Origin: Streptomyces sp. NBC_01485 | GTDB taxonomy: Bacteria > Actinomycetota > Actinomycetes > Streptomycetales > Streptomycetaceae | Direction of reading: 5' to 3' | NCBI RefSeq assembly: GCF_036227125.1 | Contig: NZ_CP109435.1 | Location: 6,324,001-6,388,000 of the forward strand | Length of the DNA: 64,000 nucleotides | Part shown: in pieces, positions 41,255 to 49,699 of the stretch | Position numbering within the stretch: position 1 is the stretch's first letter | Layout of the letters: the number at the start of each line of letters is the position of its first letter | The notes under the pieces: generated by a model | What the model was told of the DNA's origin: nothing | Seen by the model: the letters and a program-made list of their open reading frames with translations, nothing else | The model's database searches: none | Made by a program: the position numbers and the translations under genes

Positions 41255-42748
41255 ATGACGACATTCGCCAGCGGCACCGACACTCTCACCCGTGACGCCC
41301 TGACGGTCCTGCAACCCGGCTTCACCGGCACCACCGCCCCCGACTGGCTGCTGCGCCGCCTGGGCGAGGGCCTGGCCTCGGTCGGCCTGTTCGGCCGCAA
41401 CATCGCCTCGCCCGAACAACTCGCCGCCCTGACCGCCCAGTTGCGCGCGGAGCGGGACGACGTCCTGGTCGCGATCGACGAGGAGGGCGGCGACGTCACA
41501 CGCCTGGAGGTGCGCACCGGCTCCAGCTTCCCCGGCAACCACGCCCTGGGCGCGGTGGACGACGTCGCCCTCACCCGGGAGGTCGCCGCGGAACTGGGCC
41601 GCCGCCTCGCCGCGTGCGGGGTCAACCTCAACTGGGCCCCGTCCGCCGACGTCAACTCCAACGCCGCCAACCCGGTCATCGGCGTCCGCTCCTTCGGCGC
41701 CGACCCGGCGCTGGTCGCCCGCCACACCGCCGCCTACGTCACCGGCCTCCAGTCGGCGGGCGTGGCCGCCTGCACGAAGCACTTCCCGGGCCACGGCGAC
41801 ACCTCCGTCGACTCCCACCACGCGCTCCCGCGCATCGACGCCGGGACGTCCGTACTCGGTGAACGCGAACTGACCCCGTTCCGCGCGGCCATCGCCGCCG
41901 GCACACGCGCCGTGATGAGCGCCCACATCCTGGTCCCCGCCCTGGACCCCACCCGCCCGGCGACCCTGTCCCCCCGCATCCTCACCACCCTGCTGCGCGA
42001 CGAACTCGGCTACGACGGCCTGATCGTCACCGACGGCATGGAGATGCAGGCCGTCGCCGCGACCTACGGCATCGAACGCGGCAGCGTCCTCGCGATCGCG
42101 GCCGGCGCCGACGCCATCTGCGTGGGCGGAGGCCTGGCGGACGACGAGACGGTACGCCGCCTCCGCGACGCCCTGATCACCGCCGTCCACACCGGCGACC
42201 TCCCCGAGGAACGCCTCGCGGACGCGGCGGAACGGGTGCGGGCGCTCGCCCGCTGGACGGCGACGGCATCCGCGCCCACGGCGGCCACGGCCGTGGCACG
42301 GGGGCCCGGTGTCGGTCTGTCCGCCGCCCGCCGGGCGCTGCGCCTGACCGGCGGGGAGGTTTTCGCGCCCCTCACCGAAGCGCCGTACGTCGCAGCGTTC
42401 ACCCCGGTCGCGAACATCGCCGTCGGTGCCGAGACCCCCTGGGGCGTGGCGGTGGAGCTGGTCCGGCTGCTGCCGGGGACGGAGACGGGCAGCTTCGCGG
42501 GCGCGGACGCGGGGCACGCGGCGCTGGTCGCGGCGGGGGAGCGGCGGATCGTCGCCGTGGTCCGCGACGAGCACCGGCACCCCTGGATGGCGGCGGCCCT
42601 CGACACCCTCCTCAGGGCCCGCCCGGACACCGTCGTCGTCGAGATGGGCGTCCCCCAGGCCCCGCCCCGGGGCGCCCTGCACATCGCCACCCACGGCGCG
42701 GCCCGCGTCTGCGGCCTCGCCGCGGCGGAGGTCATCGCCGGGCGGTAG
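41255..42748 (+). CDS. dasD: Family GH3 beta-N-acetylglucosaminidase (DasD/NagZ-like)
   Basis: A 497-aa cytoplasmic enzyme without signal peptide. It carries the GH3 NagZ signature KHFPGHGDTSVDSHH (the His-Asp pair acts as acid/base), DVNSNAANPVIGVRSFG, and IVTDGMEMQAV with the nucleophile Asp. It splits imported chitobiose to GlcNAc. Its place directly behind dasABC matches dasD, whose product in S. coelicolor has this activity. The C-terminal 150 residues form an extra alpha/beta domain. A strong terminator follows. Confidence 0.88.
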   Translation: MTTFASGTDTLTRDALTVLQPGFTGTTAPDWLLRRLGEGLASVGLFGRNIASPEQLAALTAQLRAERDDVLVAIDEEGGDVTRLEVRTGSSFPGNHALGAVDDVALTREVAAELGRRLAACGVNLNWAPSADVNSNAANPVIGVRSFGADPALVARHTAAYVTGLQSAGVAACTKHFPGHGDTSVDSHHALPRIDAGTSVLGERELTPFRAAIAAGTRAVMSAHILVPALDPTRPATLSPRILTTLLRDELGYDGLIVTDGMEMQAVAATYGIERGSVLAIAAGADAICVGGGLADDETVRRLRDALITAVHTGDLPEERLADAAERVRALARWTATASAPTAATAVARGPGVGLSAARRALRLTGGEVFAPLTEAPYVAAFTPVANIAVGAETPWGVAVELVRLLPGTETGSFAGADAGHAALVAAGERRIVAVVRDEHRHPWMAAALDTLLRARPDTVVVEMGVPQAPPRGALHIATHGAARVCGLAAAEVIAGR

Positions 42749-42755
42749 ACACCAC

Positions 42756-42793
42756 GAAGGCGCCGGGTTCCCGACCAGGAACCCGGCGCCTTC
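42756..42793. terminator. Bidirectional terminator between dasD and nagB
   Basis: A perfect 16-bp stem (GAAGGCGCCGGGTTCC and its complement) with a 6-base loop between convergent genes. It ends in TTC rather than a T-run. Confidence 0.93.
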
Positions 42794-42829
42794 GTCGTAC
42801 CTCCGTCGACCGTCGTCGAACCGGATGTC

Positions 42830-43615
42830 TCAGACGCCCTGCCACTCCGGCTTGTCGACGTACGTGTGGCGGAAGTAGTCCGCGAGCTTCAGCTTGCCGG
42901 CGGCGGCCTCGTCGACGACGACCGTGGCGTGCGGGTGCAGTTGGAGCGCGGAGGCCGGGCACACCGCGGCGACCGGACCCTCCACCGTCGCCGCGACCGC
43001 GTCCGCCTTGCCCTCGCCCGTCGCGAGCAGCACGAGGTGCCGTGCCTCCAGGATCGTCCCGATGCCCTGCGTGATGACGTGGTGCGGGACCTGCTCGATG
43101 TCGCCGTCGAAGAAGCGCGCGTTGTCGACGCGGGTCTGCTCGGTCAGCGTCTTGATCCGGGTGCGCGAGGCCAGCGAGGAGCACGGCTCGTTGAACCCGA
43201 TGTGTCCGTCGGTGCCGATCCCCAGCAGTTGGAGGTCCACGCCGCCGGCCGCGGCCAGCGCGCGGTCGTACGCCTCGCAGGCCGCCTGTACGTCCGCCGC
43301 GGTGCCGTCCGGACCGAGGAACGCCTCCGTGCCGATGCCCAGCGGCCCGAGCACCTCCCGCAGCAGCACCGAGCGGTAGGACTCGGGATGCTCGGCCGGC
43401 AGCCCGACGTATTCGTCGAGCTGGGCGATCCGCGCCCGCGCGGTGTCCACGGCACCGGAGCGCACCTTGGCCGCCAGCGCCTCGTAGACGGGCAGCGGGG
43501 TGGAGCCGGTGGCCACGCCGAGCAAGGCGTCCGGCTTGCGCCGCAGGAGCCGCGCCATGGCCTCGGCGATGAGCTCGCCGCCCGACCGGGCGTCCGCAAC
43601 GATGACAACTTCCAC
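42830..43615 (-). CDS. nagB: Glucosamine-6-phosphate deaminase
   Basis: A 261-aa isomerase/deaminase converting GlcN-6-P to fructose-6-P and ammonia. Motifs: GVATGSTP (phosphate loop), LDEYVGL (catalytic Asp) and GIGTDGHIGFNEP (His). GlcN-6-P is the DasR ligand, so this enzyme removes the inducer. A dre operator sits 49 bases upstream of the start. It is convergent with dasD and completes the chitobiose route except for NagA and NagK functions, encoded elsewhere. Confidence 0.95.
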   Translation of the reverse strand: MEVVIVADARSGGELIAEAMARLLRRKPDALLGVATGSTPLPVYEALAAKVRSGAVDTARARIAQLDEYVGLPAEHPESYRSVLLREVLGPLGIGTEAFLGPDGTAADVQAACEAYDRALAAAGGVDLQLLGIGTDGHIGFNEPCSSLASRTRIKTLTEQTRVDNARFFDGDIEQVPHHVITQGIGTILEARHLVLLATGEGKADAVAATVEGPVAAVCPASALQLHPHATVVVDEAAAGKLKLADYFRHTYVDKPEWQGV

Positions 43616-43663
43616 GCTGGCCTGCCGTTCTCGTATCCGCGGTCTGATCCGTGTGGTGGGGCA

Positions 43664-43679
43664 TGTGGTTTAGACCAAT
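43664..43679. promoter_or_regulatory. DasR operator (dre) of nagB
   Basis: TGTGGTTTAGACCAAT is a 16-base dre (TGGT-TTAG-ACCA core) in the promoter region shared by nagB and the divergent TetR gene. It predicts DasR repression of nagB. Confidence 0.88.
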
Positions 43680-43746
43680 CTACGCGGTCAATCTAACAGA
43701 GTCACGTGTCGCGACGTTTCTCTAACGCCCGCTATAAAATGAACGC

Positions 43747-44388
43747 ATGGTGAGCGGTGAACAGACCCGGGCCGAGCCCGTGTCCCGGCCCCGCGGCCGT
43801 CCCCGCTCCTTCGACCGCGGGGCCGCGCTGGACAAGGCGGTCCTGGCGTTCTGGCGGCACGGCTACGAGGCGACCTCCGTCTCCGACCTCACCCGCGTCA
43901 TGGGCATCGGCGCCCCCAGCCTCTACGCGGCCTTCGGCGACAAGCGGTCGCTGTTCGAGGAGGCCGTGCGCGTCTACGGCGAGACGTACGGCTCCTTCAC
44001 GGGGCGCGCCCTGGCGGAGGAGCCGACCGCCCGCGCCGCCGTCGAGCGGCTGCTGCGCGAGGCCGCCGCCGAGTTCACCGACCCCGCCCACCCGTACGGC
44101 TGCCTGGTGATCCACGCGGCCACCAACTGCACCACCCCCGACGTCGAGGACGCCCTGCGCCGGCAGCGGAACGCGACCCTCGCGACCGTCGAGAGCCGCA
44201 TCGCGGCGGGCGTCGCCGCCGGCGAGCTGCCGCCGGACACGGACGCCGACGCACTCGCCCGCGTGGTGGGCGCGGTGTTCCAGGGCATGTCCCAACAGGC
44301 GCGCGACGGAGCGAGCCGGGAGCAACTGGAAGCGGTCGCGGAAATTGCCCTCATCGTCTGGCCCCGCACGGGAACCCGCACAGGCTAG
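43747..44388 (+). CDS. TetR-family transcriptional regulator
   Basis: A 213-aa regulator. The N-terminal helix-turn-helix reads GRPRSFDRGAALDKAVLAFWRHGYEATSVSDLTRVMGIGAPSLYAAFGDKRSLF in pieces typical of the AcrR branch. The C-terminal domain has GCLVIHAATNC, seen in TetR_C_7/16-type proteins. It is divergent from nagB with the dre between them. Target and ligand are unknown. Synteny with the das locus suggests an old linkage but not a function. Confidence 0.9.
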   Translation: MVSGEQTRAEPVSRPRGRPRSFDRGAALDKAVLAFWRHGYEATSVSDLTRVMGIGAPSLYAAFGDKRSLFEEAVRVYGETYGSFTGRALAEEPTARAAVERLLREAAAEFTDPAHPYGCLVIHAATNCTTPDVEDALRRQRNATLATVESRIAAGVAAGELPPDTDADALARVVGAVFQGMSQQARDGASREQLEAVAEIALIVWPRTGTRTG

Positions 44389-44472
44389 GCTGCGTTGTGC
44401 GTGATAAGGCGTCCGAATACTCACAACAACGAACAAGCTCGCAGGCGCAGACAAACGCCTGTGGACACGCCT

Positions 44473-44488
44473 AGTGGTCTAGTCCACA
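44473..44488. promoter_or_regulatory. DasR operator-like site upstream of the histidine kinase gene
   Basis: AGTGGTCTAGTCCACA matches the dre consensus well (AGTGGTCTA-GTCCAC) and lies in the 330-base gap between the TetR gene and the kinase, 231 bases before the kinase start. The rest of the gap holds no gene; a TACGCT -10-like element lies close to the kinase start. Confidence 0.8.
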
Positions 44489-44718
44489 ATTGCTTCCGTC
44501 TTCCCCGCACAGGAAGACGGACCGAGGACCCGGTGCTCTCTGCCCTGACTGCCCCGGATCCTCACCTTCGGCCGACGGGACCGCACACCCCGCGGCCGAT
44601 TCTGCTCCGGGCTGCGGTGCCGGGAGGGCTGAGGGTCCCTCTCAGGCGCCGCGGCCCGCGGGTGTTTCCGGGCCGCCGCTTTTAGGCCCCGCACATACCC
44701 CCAGGTACGCTCACAGAC

Positions 44719-46194
44719 GTGCCCTCCATGAACGAACTCGTACGCCAGCACACCGCACTCGACGACTCCGACCTCGAGTGGCTCCATCTGCTGGTCTCGG
44801 AGTGGCAACTGCTCTCCGACCTCTCCTTCGCCGACCTGGTCCTGTGGGTCCCCACCCGCGACGGCACGCGCTACGTCTCCGTCGCCCAGATGCGCCCCAA
44901 CACCGGCCCCACCTCCTACCAGGACGACATGGTCGGCCACCTCGTTCCCCGAGGCCGCCGCCCCCTGCTGGACGCGGCCCTGGACGAGGGGCGGATCGTG
45001 CGCGAGGGCGACCCGGAGTGGCGCGAGGAGGTCCCCGTCCGGGTCGAGTCGATCCCCGTACGGCGTGAGGGCCGCGTGCTCGGTGTCATCGCCCGCAACA
45101 CCAACCTGCTGACCGTGCGCACCCCCAGCCGTCTGGAGCTCACCTACCTCCAGAGCGCCTCCGACCTCGCGCAGATGATCGCGGCGGGCTCCTTCCCGTT
45201 CCCCAACCAGCAGATGGACATGGACGCGGCCCCCCGCGTCGGCGACGGCCTGATCCGCGTCGACGGCGACGGCATCGTCCAGTACGCCTCCCCGAACGCG
45301 CTGTCCGCCTACCACCGGATGGGCCTCGCCTCCGATCTGGTCGGCCAGCACCTCGGCCTGATCACCGCCGAACTCGCCCCGACCCGGGGCCCGGTGGACG
45401 AGGCGCTCGCCAAGCTCGCCAGCGGCTGGGCGCCCCGGGAGTTCGAGATCGAGGCCAGGGACGGGGTCATCCAGTTCCGGGCCATCCCGCTCAAGCCCAA
45501 GGGCACCCGCATCGGCGCGCTCGTCCTGCTCCGTGACGTCACCGAACTGCGCCGCCGCGAGCGCGAGTTGATCACCAAGGACGCGACCATCCGGGAGATC
45601 CACCACCGGGTGAAGAACAACCTCCAGACGGTGGCCGCCCTGCTCCGCCTCCAGGCCCGCCGCATCGACTCCGAGCGCGGCCGGGAGGCCCTCGAAGAGG
45701 CCGTGCGCCGGGTCGGCTCCATCGCCATCGTGCACGAGACGCTCTCCCAGAACCTGGACGAGCGCGTGGAGTTCGACGAGATCGCCGACCGCGTGCTGGC
45801 GATGGTCGCCGAGATCTCGCCGGGCAAGGTCGCCGGCCGGCGCAGCGGACGCTTCGGCATCCTGGACGCCGAGGTCGCCACCCCGCTGTCCATGGTCCTC
45901 ACCGAGATCCTGCAGAACGCCCTGGAGCACGGCTTCCGCGAGGGCGACACCGGCACGGTCGAGGTCTCCGCGGTCCGCGGCGGCACCACGAAGGAGGCCC
46001 GCCTCCTGGTCACCGTCCAGGACGACGGCGTCGGCCTGCCCGAGGGCTTCGACCCCCACACCTCCGGCAACCTCGGCCTGCAGATCGTACGGACGCTGGT
46101 GGAGGGTGAGTTGGGCGGAACCTTCGACATGGTCCCGGCGCCGGAGCGCGGCACGCGGGTGATCCTCGACATCCCGGTGCACGCACAGAAGTAG
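44719..46194 (+). CDS. Cytosolic sensor histidine kinase (PdtaS-like, HisKA_2)
   Basis: A 491-aa soluble kinase. The N-terminal GAF-like sensor domain (about 10-150; LLVSEWQLLSDLSFADLVLWVP) is followed by a PAS domain (about 165-285; VQYASPNALSAYHRMG). The HisKA_2 dimerisation box IREIHHRVKNNLQTVAALLRLQ holds the phosphorylated His. The ATPase has N, G1 and G2 boxes (TEILQNALEHGF; DDGVGLPEGF; GNLGLQIVRTL). PdtaS kinases phosphorylate ANTAR-type antiterminators; no regulator gene is adjacent. The start GTG 44719 precedes an in-frame ATG by 9 bases. A candidate dre upstream suggests DasR control. Confidence 0.92.
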   Translation: MPSMNELVRQHTALDDSDLEWLHLLVSEWQLLSDLSFADLVLWVPTRDGTRYVSVAQMRPNTGPTSYQDDMVGHLVPRGRRPLLDAALDEGRIVREGDPEWREEVPVRVESIPVRREGRVLGVIARNTNLLTVRTPSRLELTYLQSASDLAQMIAAGSFPFPNQQMDMDAAPRVGDGLIRVDGDGIVQYASPNALSAYHRMGLASDLVGQHLGLITAELAPTRGPVDEALAKLASGWAPREFEIEARDGVIQFRAIPLKPKGTRIGALVLLRDVTELRRRERELITKDATIREIHHRVKNNLQTVAALLRLQARRIDSERGREALEEAVRRVGSIAIVHETLSQNLDERVEFDEIADRVLAMVAEISPGKVAGRRSGRFGILDAEVATPLSMVLTEILQNALEHGFREGDTGTVEVSAVRGGTTKEARLLVTVQDDGVGLPEGFDPHTSGNLGLQIVRTLVEGELGGTFDMVPAPERGTRVILDIPVHAQK

Positions 46195-46239
46195 GACCAC
46201 AGAAGCACGGCCACAGAAGCACGGCCACAGAAGTAAGAC
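46184..46239 (+). repeat. Four tandem 14-bp units at the end of the kinase gene
   Basis: CACAGAAGTAGGAC, two identical CACAGAAGCACGGC units, and CACAGAAGTAAGAC follow head to tail. The first unit contains the kinase's last codons and its TAG stop, so the array grew by duplicating the gene's tail into the 3' untranslated region. Confidence 0.9.
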
Positions 46240-46268
46240 CCGCGTAAGACCGTGCGGGCACAGCAAGA

Positions 46269-46297
46269 AGCCCCGGACCGTTCAGGGGTCCGGGGCT
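46269..46297. terminator. Terminator between the kinase gene and wblE
   Basis: AGCCCCGGACC and GGTCCGGGGCT form an 11-bp perfect stem with a 7-base loop between convergent genes. Confidence 0.9.
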
Positions 46298-46415
46298 CGA
46301 ATGCTCGTTGCCAGCGTGTGCTGCGCATCGGGGGTACTGCGCGCTGCGGCTCGGGGGCGGGAGATGCGTACTCGCTGTACGCGCCGCCAAGCTCAGGCTC
46401 GCGGGGAGGGTGTTG

Positions 46416-46673
46416 TCAGGCGGTGGCCTGACGGGCACGGTTGCGGGCGGCGCGGCGCTTCATGGCGCGACGCTCGTCCTCGCTGAGACCACCCCAGACG
46501 CCGGAGTCCTGGCCGGACTCGAGCGCCCACTGCAGACACTGCTCCATAACCGGGCAGCGACGGCAGACGGCCTTGGCTTCCTCGATCTGCAGCAGCGCAG
46601 GACCGGTGTTGCCGATGGGGAAGAAGAGCTCGGGGTCTTCCTCGCGGCAAACGGCGTTGTGACGCCAGTCCAT
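46416..46673 (-). CDS. wblE: WhiB-like iron-sulfur transcription factor WblE
   Basis: An 85-aa WhiB-family protein. Cluster ligands are Cys9, Cys37, Cys40 and Cys46 (CX2CX5C), followed by the turn GVWGGL and a basic C-terminal tail (RRAMKRRAARNRARQ). WhiB proteins bind a [4Fe-4S] cluster and the primary sigma factor. Gene order (kinase, wblE, lipid kinase, sigH) matches the S. coelicolor wblE locus and supports the name. A site AGGAGAGGT lies just upstream of the ATG at 46673. Confidence 0.94.
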   Translation of the reverse strand: MDWRHNAVCREEDPELFFPIGNTGPALLQIEEAKAVCRRCPVMEQCLQWALESGQDSGVWGGLSEDERRAMKRRAARNRARQATA

Positions 46674-46993
46674 GGCTGCTACCTCTCCTTGGTATTACGT
46701 GCAGGGTTGCTTGTGAATGTGAACGCTTTCACGAATCCCTCAACAAGTGAAGGGCCGCCCGTCAGGTTCGCTGACGGGCTCCTGTTGATTGAAGAGGGGT
46801 TCCGGTGATCAGTGGAGGCTGGTGTTGCGGGCCGTCCCGATCGCCACGTAGAGACTCGCAAACCTCAGCGGCGGATACAACCCCTACCGGAAAGTTTTTT
46901 TTGATTCCTCGGTGTCTACTAGGTCACAGCCGTACTTCCATGGGGTGGACCCTGGTCTAAACGTTCGAGTGAAAGGACTTCAGCCCTTTCTGC
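46674..46993 (-). promoter_or_regulatory. Long upstream region of wblE
   Basis: 320 bases without a gene, holding the wblE promoter. A 9-bp hairpin (GCCCGTCAG / CTGACGGGC, 46757-46779) would lie in the wblE leader about 85 bases before the start. A run of eight T (plus strand) sits near 46897. No distinct -35/-10 pair is clear. Confidence 0.45.
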
Positions 46994-47962
46994 TCACACA
47001 ATCACACGCAGTGCACGGCGTACGCCTGTGAACGTCACGCTAGTCCGTAGCCCCAGGTGGTCACCGTCCATCTGGAGGGGTAGCGGGACCTTCGAATGCA
47101 AGGTGAACTGGTCCAGGTCGTGCAGGGCGACGGCATGCCTGCCGTGCGGTCCCCGTTCGGGGGACGAAGTGAGCAACTGTGTGCCATATCGGGCAACCGA
47201 GGCCGTGGACAGACGGCTGAGACCGAGTACGTCGAGCCCCGTATCGAACGAGGCCTTAGGCGACGCGTACACCGGGCGATTGCCCAGATAGGTCCACGGA
47301 GCCGTGTTGCAGACTATGGACAGCACCAAATCGGTCACCGGCTCCGCGCCCGGCCGTTCCAGGGTGATCGACCCGTGCCGGCGTTGTGACTCACCCAACA
47401 ACTGGCGCACGGCCTGGCGAATGTAGAGAGCGTGTGTGGATCTTCTGCCGCGCTCGCGCTGCTGTTCCACCCGGCCCACCACTCCGGCGTCGAAGCCGAG
47501 CCCGGCGTTGAAGGTGAACCAGCGCGAGGGCACCGCCTCGTCCTCCGTGCCGGGCGTGCCCGCGGCCAGGCCGAGACCGACCGTCCGCTCGGTCTTGTCA
47601 CGCAGGGCGTCCAGCACCGCGCCGGTGGCCTCCACGGGGTCGTTGGGCAGACCCAGGGCGCGGGCGAAGACGTTGGTGGAGCCGCCGGGGACCACCGCGA
47701 GACTGGGCAGGCTGTCCGGGTCGGGCCCGGAGTGCAGCAGGCCGTTGACGACCTCGTTGACCGTGCCGTCCCCGCCGAGGGCCACGACCAGGTCGACGTT
47801 TCCGCTCTCCGCCGCCTGCCGGCCCAGGTCACGCGCGTGCCCGCGGTACTCGGTGGTGACCGCTTCGAGCTTCATCTCGCTCGCGAGGGCGTGGATGAGG
47901 ACATCGCGCGTCCGTGCACTGGTGGTGGTTGCCGCCGGATTGACCACGAGAAGTGCACGCAT
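46994..47962 (-). CDS. Diacylglycerol kinase-family lipid kinase
   Basis: A 322-aa DAGK catalytic-domain protein. It has the nucleotide-binding GGDGTVNEVVNGL motif (about 63-75), PGGSTNVFARALGLP, and a C-terminal domain with LPLQMDGDHLG. It may phosphorylate diacylglycerol or a related lipid such as a sphingoid or isoprenoid alcohol; Streptomyces substrates are not settled. It sits between wblE and a small membrane-protein gene. The start ATG begins at the first strand (MRALLVVNPAA), as in relatives. Confidence 0.9.
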   Translation of the reverse strand: MRALLVVNPAATTTSARTRDVLIHALASEMKLEAVTTEYRGHARDLGRQAAESGNVDLVVALGGDGTVNEVVNGLLHSGPDPDSLPSLAVVPGGSTNVFARALGLPNDPVEATGAVLDALRDKTERTVGLGLAAGTPGTEDEAVPSRWFTFNAGLGFDAGVVGRVEQQRERGRRSTHALYIRQAVRQLLGESQRRHGSITLERPGAEPVTDLVLSIVCNTAPWTYLGNRPVYASPKASFDTGLDVLGLSRLSTASVARYGTQLLTSSPERGPHGRHAVALHDLDQFTLHSKVPLPLQMDGDHLGLRTSVTFTGVRRALRVIV

Positions 47963-48049
47963 GAGTTGCAGCGTACCTACTGGGCCTTACCGGTCACAGG
48001 GCGAGGTGGGGATCGGGGCCCGGCGAGCGGCGCGGGCTACCCTTCGGGG

Positions 48050-48490
48050 GTGAGCAGTGAGCAGACCCCCGCCGCCCCGCAGACCACACCACCCCGCCCG
48101 CGCCGGCTGACGTACGCCGCCGCGCTCGCCGGCCTCGAGGGGCTGGCGCTGGTCGTCGGCGGGGTGTGGATGCTCGTGCTCGGGATCGGCGGTGACCCGG
48201 ACGACCGTCAGCAGGCCGTCACCGGGGGAGTCACGCTGATCGTGCTGGCGCTGCTGCCGCTGCTCGCGGCCCGTGGGCTGCTGGGCCTGCGCAGTTGGAG
48301 CCGGGGGCCCGCCGTCATCACGCAGATCATGGCGCTGCCGGTGGCCTACAGCCTGCTGCAGGCCGACAGCATGGCGATCCCGGCGGGCATCGCGCTCGCG
48401 GCCGTCGCCGTCGCGTCGCTCGTCCTGCTCGTCAACGGCGAGACGACCCGGGCCCTCGGGATCCGGGGGCCCGGCCGCACATCGGAGTAG
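48050..48490 (+). CDS. Small four-helix membrane protein (unknown)
   Basis: A 146-aa protein from GTG 48050, with a short Pro-rich N-terminus (TPAAPQTTPPRPRR) and four hydrophobic helices (YAAALAGLEGLALVVGGVWMLVLG; VTLIVLALLPLLAARGLLGL; VITQIMALPVAYSLLQ; IALAAVAVASLVLLV). I recognise the type from Streptomyces ('integral membrane protein' between dagK and sigH) but know no function. There is no clear ribosome-binding site, so it may be leaderless. Confidence 0.75.
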   Translation: MSSEQTPAAPQTTPPRPRRLTYAAALAGLEGLALVVGGVWMLVLGIGGDPDDRQQAVTGGVTLIVLALLPLLAARGLLGLRSWSRGPAVITQIMALPVAYSLLQADSMAIPAGIALAAVAVASLVLLVNGETTRALGIRGPGRTSE

Positions 48491-48541
48491 CCGCTACTCC
48501 TGGCCGCCACTGCTTTTCGACGCCGTCACTTTTCGACGCCC

Positions 48542-49699
48542 TCACTCCTCCACGAGGAGCTTCTCCCGGAGCTGGGCCAGGGTGCGCGCCAGCAGGCGGG
48601 AGACGTGCATCTGCGAGATGCCGACCTCCTGCGCGATCTGCGACTGGGTCATGTTGCCGAAGAACCGCAGCAACAGGATCCGCTTCTCGCGCGGCGGGAG
48701 GTCTTCCAGGAGCGGCTTGAGCGACTCCCGGTACTCGACGCCCTCCAGCGCTTCGTCCTCCGCGCCGAGGGTGTCGGCGACCGCCGGGGACTCGTCGTCG
48801 GTGTCCGGGACGTCCAGGGACAGCGTGGAGTACGCGTTCGCGGACTCCAGGCCCTCCAGGACCTCCTCCTCCGAGATCGCCAGCTTCTCGGCGAGCTCGT
48901 GGACCGTGGGGGAGCGGCCGTGCTGCTGCGACAGCTCGGCCGTTGCCGTCGTCAGCGACAGCCGCAGCTCCTGGAGCCTGCGCGGCACCCGCACCGCCCA
49001 GCCCTTGTCGCGGAAGTGCCGCTTGATCTCGCCGACGACCGTCGGGGTCGCGTACGTGGAGAACTCCACGCCGCGCTCCGGGTCGAAGCGGTCGACCGAC
49101 TTGATCAGGCCGATGGTGGCGACCTGCGTGAGGTCGTCCAGCGGCTCGCCGCGGTTGCGGAACCGCCGCGCCAGGTGCTCGACGAGCGGCAGGTGCATGC
49201 GGACCAGTTGGTTGCGCATCTCCGCGTACTCGGTGCTGCCGTCCTGCAGCTTGCGCAGCTCGACGAACATCGCCTTTGCTCCGCTGCGGTCCACCGACGA
49301 TGTCGAGGCCGGTGCCGGTGCCGGTGCCGGGGTCGGTGCCGGCACCGGTGTCGGTGGTGGTTCGTGCTGCGTGCCCGGCACGCTCTGTACGCCGTCTCGC
49401 TCGTGCTCGCTCATCGTCCCGCCCGTCGCGCTCTGTCGAGCCCTCTCCTCTGCTCGGCCCGGGGGCGCACCCCCGGGCCGCCTCTCCCGAGGTGGGCCCT
49501 GCACGGCACCCTCCGGCAGACCCGCCTGCGCGGAGGCCGAGTGGTCCTCCGGATGCGGCCGGGCCTGCTCGGGGATGCCGTCGATGCCGTCCGCCATGCG
49601 TCGGGAACCGTCCGGAGAGACGGGAATCCCGGCGCTCCCGGCCGGCAGCTCCCGTGTGCCGCGCTCTTCGTCCCGCACCGGCCCGTCCCCGTTCCTCAC
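48542..49699 (-). CDS. sigH: SigB-family stress sigma factor (SigH-like) with long N-terminal extension
   Basis: 385 aa from GTG 49699, which overlaps the anti-sigma stop (GTGA). Core domains occupy the last 260 residues. Region 2: VRMHLPLVEHLARRF and DLTQVATIGLIKSVDRFDPERGVEFSTYA. Region 3: RVPRRLQELRLSL. Region 4: REKRILLLRFFGNMTQSQIAQEVGISQMHVSRLLA. The first 130 residues are a disordered Pro/Ala-rich extension containing further starts at ATG 49597 and ATG 49414. S. coelicolor SigH is also made in several lengths from one gene. It governs osmotic stress and sporulation in that species. Confidence 0.88.
   Translation of the reverse strand: MRNGDGPVRDEERGTRELPAGSAGIPVSPDGSRRMADGIDGIPEQARPHPEDHSASAQAGLPEGAVQGPPRERRPGGAPPGRAEERARQSATGGTMSEHERDGVQSVPGTQHEPPPTPVPAPTPAPAPAPASTSSVDRSGAKAMFVELRKLQDGSTEYAEMRNQLVRMHLPLVEHLARRFRNRGEPLDDLTQVATIGLIKSVDRFDPERGVEFSTYATPTVVGEIKRHFRDKGWAVRVPRRLQELRLSLTTATAELSQQHGRSPTVHELAEKLAISEEEVLEGLESANAYSTLSLDVPDTDDESPAVADTLGAEDEALEGVEYRESLKPLLEDLPPREKRILLLRFFGNMTQSQIAQEVGISQMHVSRLLARTLAQLREKLLVEE

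Noticed and set aside
46948..46963. CCTGGTCTAAACGTTC as a DasR operator between wblE and dagK
   Set aside because: Only the left half matches dre; the right half lacks the ACCA arm.
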